Source of the DNA: Eutrophocola sp965661105
Lineage (GTDB): Bacteria > Pseudomonadota > Gammaproteobacteria > Pseudomonadales > Pseudohongiellaceae
Assembly: GCA_965661105.1 (NCBI GenBank)
Contig: CBFICR010000009.1
Coordinates: 5,539 to 69,538 of the forward strand
Direction: 5' to 3'
Length of the DNA stretch: 64,000 nt
In this document: positions 18,414 to 27,442 of the stretch, piece by piece
Position numbering within the stretch: position 1 is the stretch's first letter
Layout of the letters: every line of letters begins with the position of its first letter
Program-made: the position numbers and the translations under genes
The notes under the pieces: model-generated
The model's database searches: none
Seen by the model: the letters and a program-made list of their open reading frames with translations, nothing else
What the model was told of the DNA's origin: nothing

Positions 18414-19415
18414 TTAACTCGGTTCAATCTGCCGCAAATGTCGCAACACTGATAACCATGCACCGGCAAGTCCGAGACCGCCTGCCACTAATAGTAGAGT
18501 TAACAAGTCACTAACGCCCAGCCAGGAAAGGCTGAAATCACTGTTATAAAGCGCCATTAAACGGGCAAAAGGGCCTGACATGGCCAGAAATGCAGTAATA
18601 GCGAGAATCCCTGCAACGAGTCCGCCGCCGACGCCAAACCAGATACCGGTATATAAAAATGGGCGGGAAACATAGGCATCGGTTCCACCTACCAGCTTGA
18701 CCACCACTATCTCGTCTCGCCGGTTCTCTATTGCCAGTCTGACAGTGTTACCTATCGCCAGCACTACGCCCAGACATAACAACAAGGCAAGCCCGCCGGT
18801 AAGTCGCTCTGCCATGGCGATAATGCCATAGAGCCTGCGCATCCAGTCCAGATCCACCAGTGCCAGATCGACTCCGGCAATGGTCTCCAGGCGCGCCGAC
18901 AAGACAGGCAAGGACTCAATATCGTCAATAGCGGGATTAACTATAATCACTGCAGGTAAGGGATTTTCATCCAGCCCGTCCAGAGCATTGCCAAACCCCG
19001 AAGCATCCTGAAATTCAGTCAGTGCCTGCGCACTGGTAATTACGGTAACGTCAGCGACTTCGCTTAAAGCAAGAATCTCTGTACGAGCGCTTTCAAGTGA
19101 CTGCTCATCGATTCCCAGGTTCATAAAGAGGGAAATATTACCGGCATCATCCAGGCTGGTATTGAGTTGTTGCAGGTTCTGCAGGAACAGAAAAAGACAC
19201 AATGGCAGGGCCAGGGCTATACCAATGACAGACCATGTCAGAAAGCTGGCACCGGGTTCCTGTAACAAGCGCGATAGGCTGTCCACGGCAACAGACTGAT
19301 GTTGTTGAAACAGCTGCCCAAACCATGAATGTCCGCTACTGCCTGCCGCCCTGGTATTCGCCTTTGCCGACTTCTTGCCATGCGGCTTTTTTACAGATTG
19401 CTGTCTACTCATCAT
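18414..19415 (-). CDS. ftsX: Cell division ABC transporter permease FtsX
   Basis: A 333-residue FtsX. It has a long cytoplasmic N-terminus (about 80 residues, basic), TM1 near residues 57-82, a periplasmic loop of about 100 residues, and three closing TM segments near 200-220, 250-275 and 300-325. With FtsE it forms the divisome complex that activates cell-wall hydrolases via EnvC. The gene overlaps ftsE by 11 bases, so translation is coupled. In most gammaproteobacteria rpoH follows ftsX; here the next minus-strand gene is the multicopper oxidase, 191 bases away. The N-terminal extension rich in Lys and Gln is typical of this family in gammaproteobacteria. Confidence 0.95.
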   Translation of the reverse strand: MMSRQQSVKKPHGKKSAKANTRAAGSSGHSWFGQLFQQHQSVAVDSLSRLLQEPGASFLTWSVIGIALALPLCLFLFLQNLQQLNTSLDDAGNISLFMNLGIDEQSLESARTEILALSEVADVTVITSAQALTEFQDASGFGNALDGLDENPLPAVIIVNPAIDDIESLPVLSARLETIAGVDLALVDLDWMRRLYGIIAMAERLTGGLALLLCLGVVLAIGNTVRLAIENRRDEIVVVKLVGGTDAYVSRPFLYTGIWFGVGGGLVAGILAITAFLAMSGPFARLMALYNSDFSLSWLGVSDLLTLLLVAGGLGLAGAWLSVLRHLRQIEPS

Positions 19416-20097
19416 GCCCGCTCACAGCTGCAGACGCTGTATTTCCGGCGATCAATGAGCCATTATCAAGAGTTAATACGCGATGCTTGCGTCGATCTAT
19501 AAGCCCCAGATCGTGGGTGGCAATCAGAACACTGGTGCCGACCTGGTTAAACTGACCAAATAGATTCATGATTTCTGCGGAAAGCTCTGGATCAAGATTG
19601 CCGGTAGGCTCATCCGCCAGTAACAATACCGGTTTGTTGACCACCGCCCTGGCAATGCCGACCCGTTGCTGCTCTCCACCAGACAGGGCAATGGGGTTCT
19701 GATTTTCCTTCTTCAGCAAACCCACCTTGTCCAGTGCGGCTCTTACACGGCGTGCCGCTTCCCGGCTGTCATACCCGGTGACCATAAGGGGTAATGCAAC
19801 GTTATCGAAAACATTGCGATCAAATAAAAGCTGGTGATCCTGGAATACGACGCCAATATTGCGACGAAAGAAAGGCAGCTGGCGTCTGGACATGCGGTTC
19901 AGGTTTTTGCCGTTCACGAAAACCTGACCGGCACTGGCTTTTTCCATCTGCATGATGAGTTTTAATAAGGTGCTTTTACCGGCACCGGAATGCCCCGTCA
20001 GGAATGCGAATTCACCTTCTTTAAGATGAAAGTCAATATTGGCCAGTGCTTCATAACCACCAGGATAACGCTTACTGACACTGTCAAAGGTAATCAT
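19405..20097 (-). CDS. ftsE: Cell division ATP-binding protein FtsE
   Basis: A 230-residue ABC ATPase. Walker A is GHSGAGKST (35-43), the signature is LSGGEQQRVGIARA, Walker B is LLLADEPTGNLD, and the switch histidine is in IATHDLGLI. It powers FtsX at the septum. The gene lies between ftsY (28 bases upstream) and ftsX (11-base overlap), the standard ftsYEX operon. Length and motifs are normal. Confidence 0.97.
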   Translation of the reverse strand: MITFDSVSKRYPGGYEALANIDFHLKEGEFAFLTGHSGAGKSTLLKLIMQMEKASAGQVFVNGKNLNRMSRRQLPFFRRNIGVVFQDHQLLFDRNVFDNVALPLMVTGYDSREAARRVRAALDKVGLLKKENQNPIALSGGEQQRVGIARAVVNKPVLLLADEPTGNLDPELSAEIMNLFGQFNQVGTSVLIATHDLGLIDRRKHRVLTLDNGSLIAGNTASAAVSGHDE

Positions 20098-20125
20098 CAG
20101 GAATCAGCCGAAAAAGGTTAATTGG

Positions 20126-21127
20126 TTACTTCTGGCCTTGATCAAAAAGGGCCATAACAAAGTCCCGCGCCGAAAAGGGTCGCAGGTCATCTGCACTTTC
20201 ACCGATGCCAATGAAGCGTATGGGTAAACCAAAGTGCTCGGCTATGGCGAAAATCATGCCTCCCTTGGCCGTCCCGTCCAGCTTGGTCAGGGTAAGACCG
20301 GTAATATTCACGGCACGATTAAAATGCTCAGCCTGGCTTAGTCCGTTCTGCCCGGTTCCGGCATCCAGCACCAGCATGACTTCGTGAGGAATGTCTTCAT
20401 CGAGCTTTTTCAGCACCCGAATAACCTTCTCCAGTTCCTGCATCAGGTTATCTTTATTATGTAAACGTCCGGCAGTATCGGCAATCAATACGTCTATCTT
20501 TCTTGCCACAGCAGACTGGTAGGCATCATAAATCACTGAAGCACTGTCAGCGCCCGTATGCTGGGCGACTACAGGCACCTGATGGCGATCGCCCCAAACC
20601 TGGAGTTGTTCAACGGCTGCCGCCCTGAAGGTGTCTCCGGCCGCCAGCATCACTGAACGGTTCTCATTCTGAAATTTCCTCGCCAGCTTGCCAATTGTGG
20701 TGGTCTTGCCAACACCATTGACTCCGACCATCAGGATAACAAAAGGCTTATTGGTATCACGGGGAATTTCAAGGGGGTGTTCGCAGGGCTCAAGCAAGGC
20801 CAGCAACTTTTCCTGAAGGACCTCATACAGGGCTTCAGAATCCTGCAACTGGTTTCTTTTCAGGCTATTGGTCAGATCATCAATAATGGATGTCGTTGCA
20901 TCAATACCAATATCCGCTGTCAATAACAGGCTTTCCAGCTCTTCCAGCAGGTCCTGATCTATCGCTTTTTTACCGGACAGCAGATTGGCAAGACCATCAC
21001 CAAGATTACTGCGGGTTTTTCTCAGACCCGAGCGCAGTCGTTTAAACAGGGACTGGTTTCCTGATTCCTGTTCTACTTCCGGGCTATTATCCGCCTGATC
21101 CTGCTTCTTTTTGCCAAATCCGAACAT
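20126..21127 (-). CDS. ftsY: Signal recognition particle receptor FtsY
   Basis: A 333-residue FtsY with a short acidic A region (about residues 1-40), then the N and G domains of the SRP GTPases. G motifs are GVNGVGKTTTIGKLA (P-loop), DTFRAAAVEQL, DTAGRLHN and TKLDGTAKGG. It docks SRP-ribosome complexes on the inner membrane. I start at the ATG at 21125-21127 (MFGFGKKK), which matches family N-termini; a longer frame opens at 21307 but would cross the rsmD promoter region and overlap rsmD. The A region is far shorter than in E. coli. It heads the ftsYEX operon, divergent from rsmD. Confidence 0.95.
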   Translation of the reverse strand: MFGFGKKKQDQADNSPEVEQESGNQSLFKRLRSGLRKTRSNLGDGLANLLSGKKAIDQDLLEELESLLLTADIGIDATTSIIDDLTNSLKRNQLQDSEALYEVLQEKLLALLEPCEHPLEIPRDTNKPFVILMVGVNGVGKTTTIGKLARKFQNENRSVMLAAGDTFRAAAVEQLQVWGDRHQVPVVAQHTGADSASVIYDAYQSAVARKIDVLIADTAGRLHNKDNLMQELEKVIRVLKKLDEDIPHEVMLVLDAGTGQNGLSQAEHFNRAVNITGLTLTKLDGTAKGGMIFAIAEHFGLPIRFIGIGESADDLRPFSARDFVMALFDQGQK

Positions 21128-21291
21128 GGGGGGTTCTGTTGTATTGAAGGTATTGCTGAGGCTGGCTATGCTATCAGCACTGCTCCTGCTATGCCACAGG
21201 AAATCTGGCACAATGGCCCCCCTCAATACGGTGCACAAAGCAGAATTGTACACAGGAAAAAACCAATTCAGACCAAAGAAAATCCACTTAA

Positions 21292-21912
21292 ATGACCAGT
21301 TATTCAAAAAAAAGCATCAATCGAAGCAAAGTTCGTATCATTGCAGGGAAATGGCGTAGCAGGCTGCTGTCATTTGCAGGGGATGTGGAGACTTTACGAC
21401 CAACACCTGACAGAGTCAGAGAAACTGTTTTTAACTGGTTGCAAAATAAAATAGCCGGCGCAAGATGTCTTGACCTGTTTGCAGGAAGTGGCGCCCTGGC
21501 CTTTGAAGCCTGCTCTCGTGAAGCCGCGTCAGTAACTGCCATTGATAATTCCCGAGAGGTAGTTGCAATAATCAGGGAAAATTGTCATCTGCTGGACTGC
21601 CTGACCATGCAAGTAGTACATGCCAACAGCATTGATTGGCTGAAAAATAATGCAGGCATTGAGCCATTTGATATCGTGTTTCTTGACCCACCCTATAGTC
21701 TGGATCTGCTGGCTGATTGTTGCCGACTGCTTGAATCCGCAAGCATGGTAAAGCCAGGTAGCGTTGTATATCTGGAGTCAAACTCCGCACTTGAAAGTAT
21801 CCAGCTACCAGCCACCTGGAAATGGTTGAGAACAAAAAAGCCGGCCAGGTATATTTTGGTGTATGCGAACGGGTATTACTTTAATATAGGCGTTCGTTTA
21901 GGGGGCGGCTGA
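21292..21912 (+). CDS. rsmD: 16S rRNA (guanine(966)-N(2))-methyltransferase RsmD
   Basis: A 206-residue methyltransferase. The SAM site is DLFAGSGALAFEA and the catalytic motif is DPPY (in FLDPPYSLD). The KVRIIAGKWRSR and LRPTPDRVRETVFNWL segments identify RsmD, which methylates G966 of 16S rRNA. Divergent placement from ftsY, with about 165 bases between them, is the usual gammaproteobacterial arrangement. The STAS-like gene begins seven bases after its stop. Confidence 0.95.
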   Translation: MTSYSKKSINRSKVRIIAGKWRSRLLSFAGDVETLRPTPDRVRETVFNWLQNKIAGARCLDLFAGSGALAFEACSREAASVTAIDNSREVVAIIRENCHLLDCLTMQVVHANSIDWLKNNAGIEPFDIVFLDPPYSLDLLADCCRLLESASMVKPGSVVYLESNSALESIQLPATWKWLRTKKPARYILVYANGYYFNIGVRLGGG

Positions 21913-21919
21913 ACCAGCA

Positions 21920-22345
21920 ATGCTTTTTTCACACAGAATTGATCATGACAGCAAAGTTATTATTACTACCTTTGCACCCGAAGAGGTAACCCTGAAATTA
22001 TTCCTCGAAACATTCAATAAATACCAGGAAGAGCTCAAATATCTGCCAGACTTTCAAAAGTACAATGAACTTGTTGATTTCAGGCCCATTACCAGTATCA
22101 ATATTTCAACGTCCGAGCTAAAACAGCTTTCAAGTCTTGCCATCAAACAGGACGCAGGTGAGGTCATCACGAAGCTGGCTCTTCTGGTAGATTCAAAACC
22201 GGCTTTCACTCTGGCCAAGGTATACGAAATTATTCGCAACCTGAATCCCACATCCAAAAAACAGGTCAAGGTATTTCAGCAGTTTGAATCCGCACTGGAC
22301 TGGGTCAATAACAGCGAAAAAACAATGAAACAAAACTTTGCCTGA
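21920..22345 (+). CDS. Conserved STAS/SpoIIAA-like small protein
   Basis: A 141-residue soluble protein without signal or membrane segment. It alternates short strands and helices (SKVIITTFAPEEVTLKLFLE, YNELVDFRPITSINISTSEL, PAFTLAKVYEIIR), a pattern like the SpoIIAA/STAS fold proteins of proteobacteria that are usually about 125-140 residues. Those proteins have no firm function. It starts seven bases after rsmD and so is probably co-transcribed. The family assignment is from pattern only. Confidence 0.6.
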   Translation: MLFSHRIDHDSKVIITTFAPEEVTLKLFLETFNKYQEELKYLPDFQKYNELVDFRPITSINISTSELKQLSSLAIKQDAGEVITKLALLVDSKPAFTLAKVYEIIRNLNPTSKKQVKVFQQFESALDWVNNSEKTMKQNFA

Positions 22346-22402
22346 GTATTGGGTGCGACTGTTTTAAGAACCGTGAGCGGCAAGTTATACAATCAGGTCT
22401 GA

Positions 22403-22795
22403 TTAATCTTCTTTGTAAAAAGTAAATTCAATTTCTATTGCCGCATTTAAAGGCAAAGCACTTACCCCGACAGAACTTCTCGCTGGCGGCGATACCTTCA
22501 GGTTATTGAAAACCTGCTCCCAGGCAGTATTAAATTCTGAAAAATTTTCAAAGTCAGAGGTAAACACACGCGCAAAGGCAAGGTGCGCCCAGATAAGATT
22601 AAATTCCTCCATGAGCAACTGAAGGTTTGCCAGAATGACTTCAGTTTCCTTTCCCACACCGCCACTCACGAGTTTTCCACTTTCATTATCGAGCGCTATC
22701 AAACCACTGCAGTAGTAATGAGGGCCGGCCTTCACTAACTGACTATATTTGAATTTCGGAGCAATAAGTTTTTTAGAAATCAATGACTCAACCAT
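22403..22795 (-). CDS. RidA family (YjgF/UK114) protein
   Basis: A 130-residue RidA-family protein. The active-site Arg is in PPARSSVGVSALP and the Glu in AAIEIEFTFY, both in the expected places, so it may hydrolyse enamine/imine intermediates such as 2-aminoacrylate to ammonia and a keto acid. An AGGAG ribosome site precedes the ATG. It follows the NSS transporter by 33 bases on the same strand, which suggests that the pair imports and handles an amino acid or amine. It belongs to a divergent RidA subgroup: the N-terminal half is atypical. Confidence 0.85.
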   Translation of the reverse strand: MVESLISKKLIAPKFKYSQLVKAGPHYYCSGLIALDNESGKLVSGGVGKETEVILANLQLLMEEFNLIWAHLAFARVFTSDFENFSEFNTAWEQVFNNLKVSPPARSSVGVSALPLNAAIEIEFTFYKED

Positions 22796-22828
22796 GTTAG
22801 AAGACTCCTGTATTCCTGCGGGATAAAA

Positions 22829-24202
22829 CTATTGTAAAAAAACCAGATTATAAAAAACCACGAACAGCACTGCGGTAACACCATAACGCATCATGATCAT
22901 CCAGCCCCGAAACCAGTGGTGTTCTCTAAGCATCTTCAACTCTTCCAGGGAAACTGCTTCCGGTACGACCCAGCCCACAAACAAAGCCGTGAGTAACCCG
23001 GTCACCGGAAGCATGATATTGCTGGTCAGGTAATCAAAAAGATCAAAGAAGGTTCCCTGTATACCGGCAAATGAAAGCGGTTGGAACGCTTGCAGCTCAT
23101 TCAATGAAAGCACCGAAAGGAAACCAATGGCCCAGATAATCAAGCCGCTGACAATTGCCGCTTTTTTTCGTGACCAGTTATCCTTGCTAGCAAGCCAGGC
23201 TACTGGCACTTCCAGCAAGGAAATGGAGGAAGTGATTGCGGCAAATGCCAGCAATACAAAAAACAGTGTGCCGAAAAACAGCCCCCCCGGCATATTACCA
23301 AAGGCCAACGGAACAGTTTCAAAAACCAGCCCGGGTCCGCCCCCGGCATCAAGGCCAAAAGCAAACACAATCGGAAATATTGCCAGACCCGCAAGAATGG
23401 CCACTAGCGTATCAGCGCTTACCACCATGGCGGCCGAATCAGTAATGGAGTCGGATTTGGAAAGGTAAGACCCATAAGCCATCAGGGTTGTGGCGCCGAC
23501 ACTAACGGAAAAAAACGCCTGGCCAAAAGCCTCAATTACCACCGATGACGTAATACGGCTGAAATCCGGTTTGAATAAATAATTAAGTGCAGTAACAAAC
23601 TCTCCGGCAAAAGCGGCATAAAAAACCATACCAATCAAAATAATAAAAAGCAGTGGCATCATATATTTCACAGCCTGTTCAAGCCCCCCGGAAATACCAC
23701 GGGCAGAAATAAAAATCGTAATACCCATAAACAGACTGTGGGCTAAAAAAACGCTTATCCAGCTGCCGTTAAACTCTGAATAAATTGCTGTTGCCCCTTC
23801 AGGGGAAACACTTGAGAAGCTGCCCATGACATTTGCCACGGCATAATAAATAGTCTCCCCACCAATCATGCTGTAATAGGATAGAATAATACTGGCGGTG
23901 AAAATGCCCATGTAACCGATAATCACCCAGTAGGGACTGGCATTGGCCTCCCGGATTATTTTTTTCAGCGCTTCAGGCGGGCAGTCCTGGCCTCTTCTTC
24001 CCAGCATGAACTCTCCGATAACCAGAGGCAGGGCAAGGAAAATTACGGCAGCAATATAGATAAAGACGAAAGCACCGCCACCATTTTCACCGGTTGTATA
24101 GGGAAAGCGCCAGATATTAGCCAGGCCAACGGAAGATCCCACCGCTGCCATAACAAACAGCCAGCGCGATGACCAATGTTCATGTTTTTCATTGCCTTGC
24201 AT
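22829..24202 (-). CDS. Sodium-dependent transporter (NSS/SNF family)
   Basis: A 457-residue transporter of the neurotransmitter:sodium symporter family, with about 11 membrane helices as in bacterial LeuT/MhsT relatives. TM1 carries the signature GSSVGLANIWRFPY with the unwound centre; GGGAFVFIY follows in TM2. It imports an amino acid or amine with Na+. I begin at the ATG at 24200-24202; the frame also continues upstream to a TTG at 24229, which would add nine basic residues. It is probably cotranscribed with the RidA gene. The substrate cannot be deduced. Confidence 0.92.
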   Translation of the reverse strand: MQGNEKHEHWSSRWLFVMAAVGSSVGLANIWRFPYTTGENGGGAFVFIYIAAVIFLALPLVIGEFMLGRRGQDCPPEALKKIIREANASPYWVIIGYMGIFTASIILSYYSMIGGETIYYAVANVMGSFSSVSPEGATAIYSEFNGSWISVFLAHSLFMGITIFISARGISGGLEQAVKYMMPLLFIILIGMVFYAAFAGEFVTALNYLFKPDFSRITSSVVIEAFGQAFFSVSVGATTLMAYGSYLSKSDSITDSAAMVVSADTLVAILAGLAIFPIVFAFGLDAGGGPGLVFETVPLAFGNMPGGLFFGTLFFVLLAFAAITSSISLLEVPVAWLASKDNWSRKKAAIVSGLIIWAIGFLSVLSLNELQAFQPLSFAGIQGTFFDLFDYLTSNIMLPVTGLLTALFVGWVVPEAVSLEELKMLREHHWFRGWMIMMRYGVTAVLFVVFYNLVFLQ

Positions 24203-24284
24203 GTATCGAAATCTCTTTTTCTTTTTCAAAACAGGTCAGTCGGCAACAATAACAGATTGCTCTTGGACGTCTACCCCCGTTAAA

Positions 24285-24313
24285 TGATTATTCCAGGTAG
24301 CTTGATGTATAAT
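24285..24313 (+). promoter_or_regulatory. Putative sigma70 promoter of coaD
   Basis: A perfect TATAAT lies at 24308-24313, about 29 bases before the coaD ATG. The matching -35 position (24285-24290, TGATTA, 17-base spacer) is weak. Confidence 0.45.
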
Positions 24314-24341
24314 CGCGGCCTTAATTATTCCAAGAGCTGTA

Positions 24342-24818
24342 ATGATGAAAACCGTTGTTTACCCGGGAACATTTAATCCAATTACAAATGGTCACACTGA
24401 TCTGGTGGAGCGAGCATCTGCTATTTTCGATCGCGTGATTGTTGCGGTAGGTTCCAGCAAGCTCAAGTCTACGTTGGCGCCTCTGGAAAAAAGAGTATCC
24501 GTAACAAAGGAAGTGCTTGGCCATATCGATAACGTCGAAGTGACAGGTTTTGAAGGTCTGCTGACTGAATTTGTAAAACAACAAAATGCCAGACTTATAT
24601 TACGCGGCTTACGAACCGTTGCCGACTTTGAATATGAGTTTCAACTGGTCGGCATGAACCGGGTACTGGCACCGGATATAGAAACCATATTCCTGGCCCC
24701 GGCAGAAGAGTTTTCCTATATCTCCTCCACACTGGTCAGGGAGATTGCTGCTTATGGCGGGGATATTTCAGCGTTTGTATCACCACTGGTTGTGAAAGCA
24801 ATGAAGGAATTTACCTGA
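24342..24818 (+). CDS. coaD: Phosphopantetheine adenylyltransferase
   Basis: A 158-residue PPAT, which adenylates 4'-phosphopantetheine in coenzyme A synthesis. The nucleotidyltransferase motif is GTFNPITNGHTDL (T/HxGH) near residue 10-22, RGLRTVADFEYE is in the middle and the ISSTLVREIA segment closes the ATP site. Length is normal. Its stop overlaps the ferredoxin gene start by one base (TGATG), so the two are coupled. Confidence 0.97.
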   Translation: MMKTVVYPGTFNPITNGHTDLVERASAIFDRVIVAVGSSKLKSTLAPLEKRVSVTKEVLGHIDNVEVTGFEGLLTEFVKQQNARLILRGLRTVADFEYEFQLVGMNRVLAPDIETIFLAPAEEFSYISSTLVREIAAYGGDISAFVSPLVVKAMKEFT

Positions 24819-25069
24819 TGGCGTTGATAATTACAGATGAATGTATTAACTGTGATGTGTGTGAGCCTGAGTGCCCTAATGATGCAATCTCCATGGGAGA
24901 GCTTATCTATGTCATTGACCCCCACCTTTGCACAGAATGCGTTGGTCATTTTGAAACTTCCCAGTGCGTAGAAGTCTGTCCGGTAGACTGTATTCCGTTA
25001 GATCCGAATCATGAAGAAACAAAGGAAGAGTTGCTGGAAAAATACCATCGACTGACAGATAAAAAATAA
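24818..25069 (+). CDS. YfhL-type 2[4Fe-4S] ferredoxin
   Basis: An 83-residue ferredoxin. Cluster motifs are CINCDVCEPECP and CTECVGHFETSQCVEVCP; the longer second motif, with six residues between Cys two and three, plus a C-terminal helix, is typical of the YfhL/Allochromatium ferredoxins. Those carry very low-potential electrons in the cytoplasm. It is coupled to coaD by a TGATG overlap, a pairing common in gammaproteobacteria. Confidence 0.95.
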   Translation: MALIITDECINCDVCEPECPNDAISMGELIYVIDPHLCTECVGHFETSQCVEVCPVDCIPLDPNHEETKEELLEKYHRLTDKK

Positions 25070-25124
25070 TGTTTTATCCGCCCTGTCACCAAGTAAGTTT
25101 CAACGTGAATAAAGCTCGCCTTTT

Positions 25125-25859
25125 CTATCTTCCAAATGACGGGTCACAGTCATAAGGATAAATATGCTCACCGGGCACTTTGCGCCATGCCATATATCTT
25201 GACGCTCTTCCCGCAAATACAGCGGGGTCCTCATAAACCTGGGTTAGCCACAAGGTTTGACCATCCTCACTCATTTTAAAGCGCTCTATCATGTGGATGT
25301 CTTCACTATGATTAAAACCATTATTCATGAATGTTGATGCTGCGAAATGGGTGGAGTCCACCACGAGTTCATCGCCTTCCCAGTGACCAATGGAATGGCC
25401 ATTTTTCGAATGAGGATAATCCGCTCCCGGGTGCCCCCTGCCATCCATGTAGATTACTCTGACCATATCAAAGTATTCCATTCTGAAAACGATCAGGTCC
25501 CGGCCCTGATCAATTTCCATGGGGAACGGCGCCTGCATGTAAAAAACTGCCGAAGGGGGCATACAGGTATAAGCCAGGCTGAACTCAAAATCAAAATCAT
25601 ACTCAGCGATTTCCTGGAGCGCTTTTTCGGTTAACTGCAAGCCGCCATAATCACCTTCAGACAATTCTCCACCCCCGGCATCATTAATAAATAATGCATC
25701 CTCGGGAAGTTTTTCGAATAACTCAATACCGCCAGGTGTTTGTTCAAACTTTACGGTCCAGAACCCCGATATGTCAGGGGCCTCAGCGGCCATCATTGTC
25801 ATTGAAGATAGCATCAGGCTAAGAAACAGGGTGCACCTGGTTTGAATTACTGTTCTCAT
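25125..25859 (-). CDS. Secreted conserved hypothetical protein paired with DUF6152
   Basis: A 244-residue exported protein with a signal peptide (about residues 1-27, ending MMAAEA). The mature part begins DISGFWTV and contains GHSIGHWEGDELVVDSTHF and a late ERF segment, which recur in a family of exported proteins of unknown function common in marine and soil proteobacteria. I start at the ATG at 25857-25859 because the signal peptide then has normal form; a longer frame opens at 25907. It follows the DUF6152 gene with about 80 bases between starts and stops on the same strand, forming an operon. No enzyme motif is recognised. Confidence 0.75.
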   Translation of the reverse strand: MRTVIQTRCTLFLSLMLSSMTMMAAEAPDISGFWTVKFEQTPGGIELFEKLPEDALFINDAGGGELSEGDYGGLQLTEKALQEIAEYDFDFEFSLAYTCMPPSAVFYMQAPFPMEIDQGRDLIVFRMEYFDMVRVIYMDGRGHPGADYPHSKNGHSIGHWEGDELVVDSTHFAASTFMNNGFNHSEDIHMIERFKMSEDGQTLWLTQVYEDPAVFAGRASRYMAWRKVPGEHIYPYDCDPSFGR

Positions 25860-25937
25860 TTTATATCCGCACAATTTATCGCTGTACTTTTTATATCCAC
25901 TTACCATCTGCTTAATCTATACAACCTGAAGGCTTTA

Positions 25938-26348
25938 TTAATCCTGATCCACAGCCTGTCCTCTCTGTGTGGCCAACACCGAGCCATCTGCAAACGTGAC
26001 ACTTCGAATTCTCATATAGTGTTTATCATTTCTCGCAGGCCACCCGGTTATAGTAATCTCTTCTCCTGCTGACAGGGAGTCCCGATTCCAGCCCCTGCGG
26101 CGTAAAACGCTGGGCGAATTGGTTTCAGCGCGCCAGGCTTCTTGTTCACCCTTATCATTGATAACTGTTAATTCAAGAACGCCATGGGGATTGGCGAAGC
26201 GAAAACTTTTTACCACGCCACTAACCGTCACTTCGCCTTCAGGAAAAAAATGAACGGGAAACGAATGATGCGCAAAACTGATGGAGCTGCCAATACATAA
26301 AAATAGCGCAATGATTCCTGGCAGGATGACCCTGATTGTTTTCCTCAT
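25938..26348 (-). CDS. DUF6152 family secreted protein
   Basis: A 136-residue protein with a signal peptide (about residues 1-26, ending SISFAHHSF). The mature part starts HHSFPVHF and contains FRFANPHGVLELTV, EAWRAETNSPSVLRRRGW and ITITGWPARND, the pattern of DUF6152, a small OB-like periplasmic domain. The family has no known role. It is first in a two-gene operon with the exported conserved protein downstream; the two families often travel together. Confidence 0.85.
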   Translation of the reverse strand: MRKTIRVILPGIIALFLCIGSSISFAHHSFPVHFFPEGEVTVSGVVKSFRFANPHGVLELTVINDKGEQEAWRAETNSPSVLRRRGWNRDSLSAGEEITITGWPARNDKHYMRIRSVTFADGSVLATQRGQAVDQD

Positions 26349-26460
26349 GATGCCCCCGTGTTGTTCCGCAACAGGACCGGAACAGGAAATGCCGGAACTG
26401 TTTGCTATGGCCTGTCAGTTTAAATTATATGCCTTGATCTATTACAGCTTCCACTTCATG

Positions 26461-27276
26461 TTACCGCTGACAACTTGTACAGTAAACTGTTGAACGCTGC
26501 CCCTGTCTTATCTCCTTGAGGATCTTCTTACAGGTGACACAGGGTTCTCCACCCCGCCCGTAAACGGCAAGCGACTGTTTGAAATAACCGGGCTCGCCAT
26601 CGCCTCCGGTAAAGTCCCGTAATGTTGTTCCACCGACACGAATGGCCTGGGCCAGTATCTCCTTGATGGAGGCTACCAGTAATTGGTATTTCAATTTTGA
26701 AATAGTCCCTGCCTGTCGCGTCGGTTTGATGCCGGCCAGAAACAAAGCCTCATTGGCATAAATATTTCCCACCCCCACCACTACGTGACTATCCATGATG
26801 AAAGACTTTATTGGTACTTTTCTTTTTCTCGACAGCGCATAAAGGTAGTCACTGCTGAAATCCTCTGTCAGGGGTTCAGGACCCAGATTAACCAGCAGTG
26901 GGTGCTGGCCGATTTCCTTGTCAATCCATAGGATGCTGCCAAATTTTCGCGGATCACGAAAGCGAAGCACGTTACCCCCCTGAAACTCAAAATCCACGTG
27001 ATCGTGTTTTTCTGCGCGCAAGCTTGCTGCAACAATCCGTAAACTGCCCGACATACCCAGGTGAATCATCAGGGTACCTGACCCCATCTCTATCAACAGA
27101 TACTTGGCACGACGTTTTACTGACAAGACATGTTGTCCGGCAAGAAGTGTGGGCAATTTGACCGGAACCGGCCAACGCAATTTTTTTTCCCGGACCACGA
27201 CCCGGGTAATTTCCTGCTCCAGAATATGTGGCTCAATGCCACGGCGTGTCGTTTCTACTTCTGGCAACTCTGGCAT
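26461..27276 (-). CDS. mutM: Formamidopyrimidine-DNA glycosylase
   Basis: A 271-residue Fpg. The catalytic N-terminal PELPEVETTRRG has the Pro2 nucleophile (after Met removal) and Glu3, Lys near residue 58 is present in RRAKYLL, and the C-terminal zinc finger is CVTCKK...CTSCQR. It removes 8-oxoguanine and nicks the strand. A GGGGAAG ribosome site precedes the ATG. In many gammaproteobacteria it sits near coaD, as it does here. Confidence 0.97.
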   Translation of the reverse strand: MPELPEVETTRRGIEPHILEQEITRVVVREKKLRWPVPVKLPTLLAGQHVLSVKRRAKYLLIEMGSGTLMIHLGMSGSLRIVAASLRAEKHDHVDFEFQGGNVLRFRDPRKFGSILWIDKEIGQHPLLVNLGPEPLTEDFSSDYLYALSRKRKVPIKSFIMDSHVVVGVGNIYANEALFLAGIKPTRQAGTISKLKYQLLVASIKEILAQAIRVGGTTLRDFTGGDGEPGYFKQSLAVYGRGGEPCVTCKKILKEIRQGQRSTVYCTSCQR

Positions 27277-27442
27277 TCAGTCTTCCCCATGATTTTTTGA
27301 GCCAGGTTAGTTCTGCTGTATCAATGACATTTTTAAACCCGGTTTCACAATGCCTGGCGCACTGCTTCCTATTCAGCTTTCTACTATATAATGCAGCTCG
27401 ATTTCCTTTCTGGATTAATCTTTTAGGGTTGGAAGCTTACGT

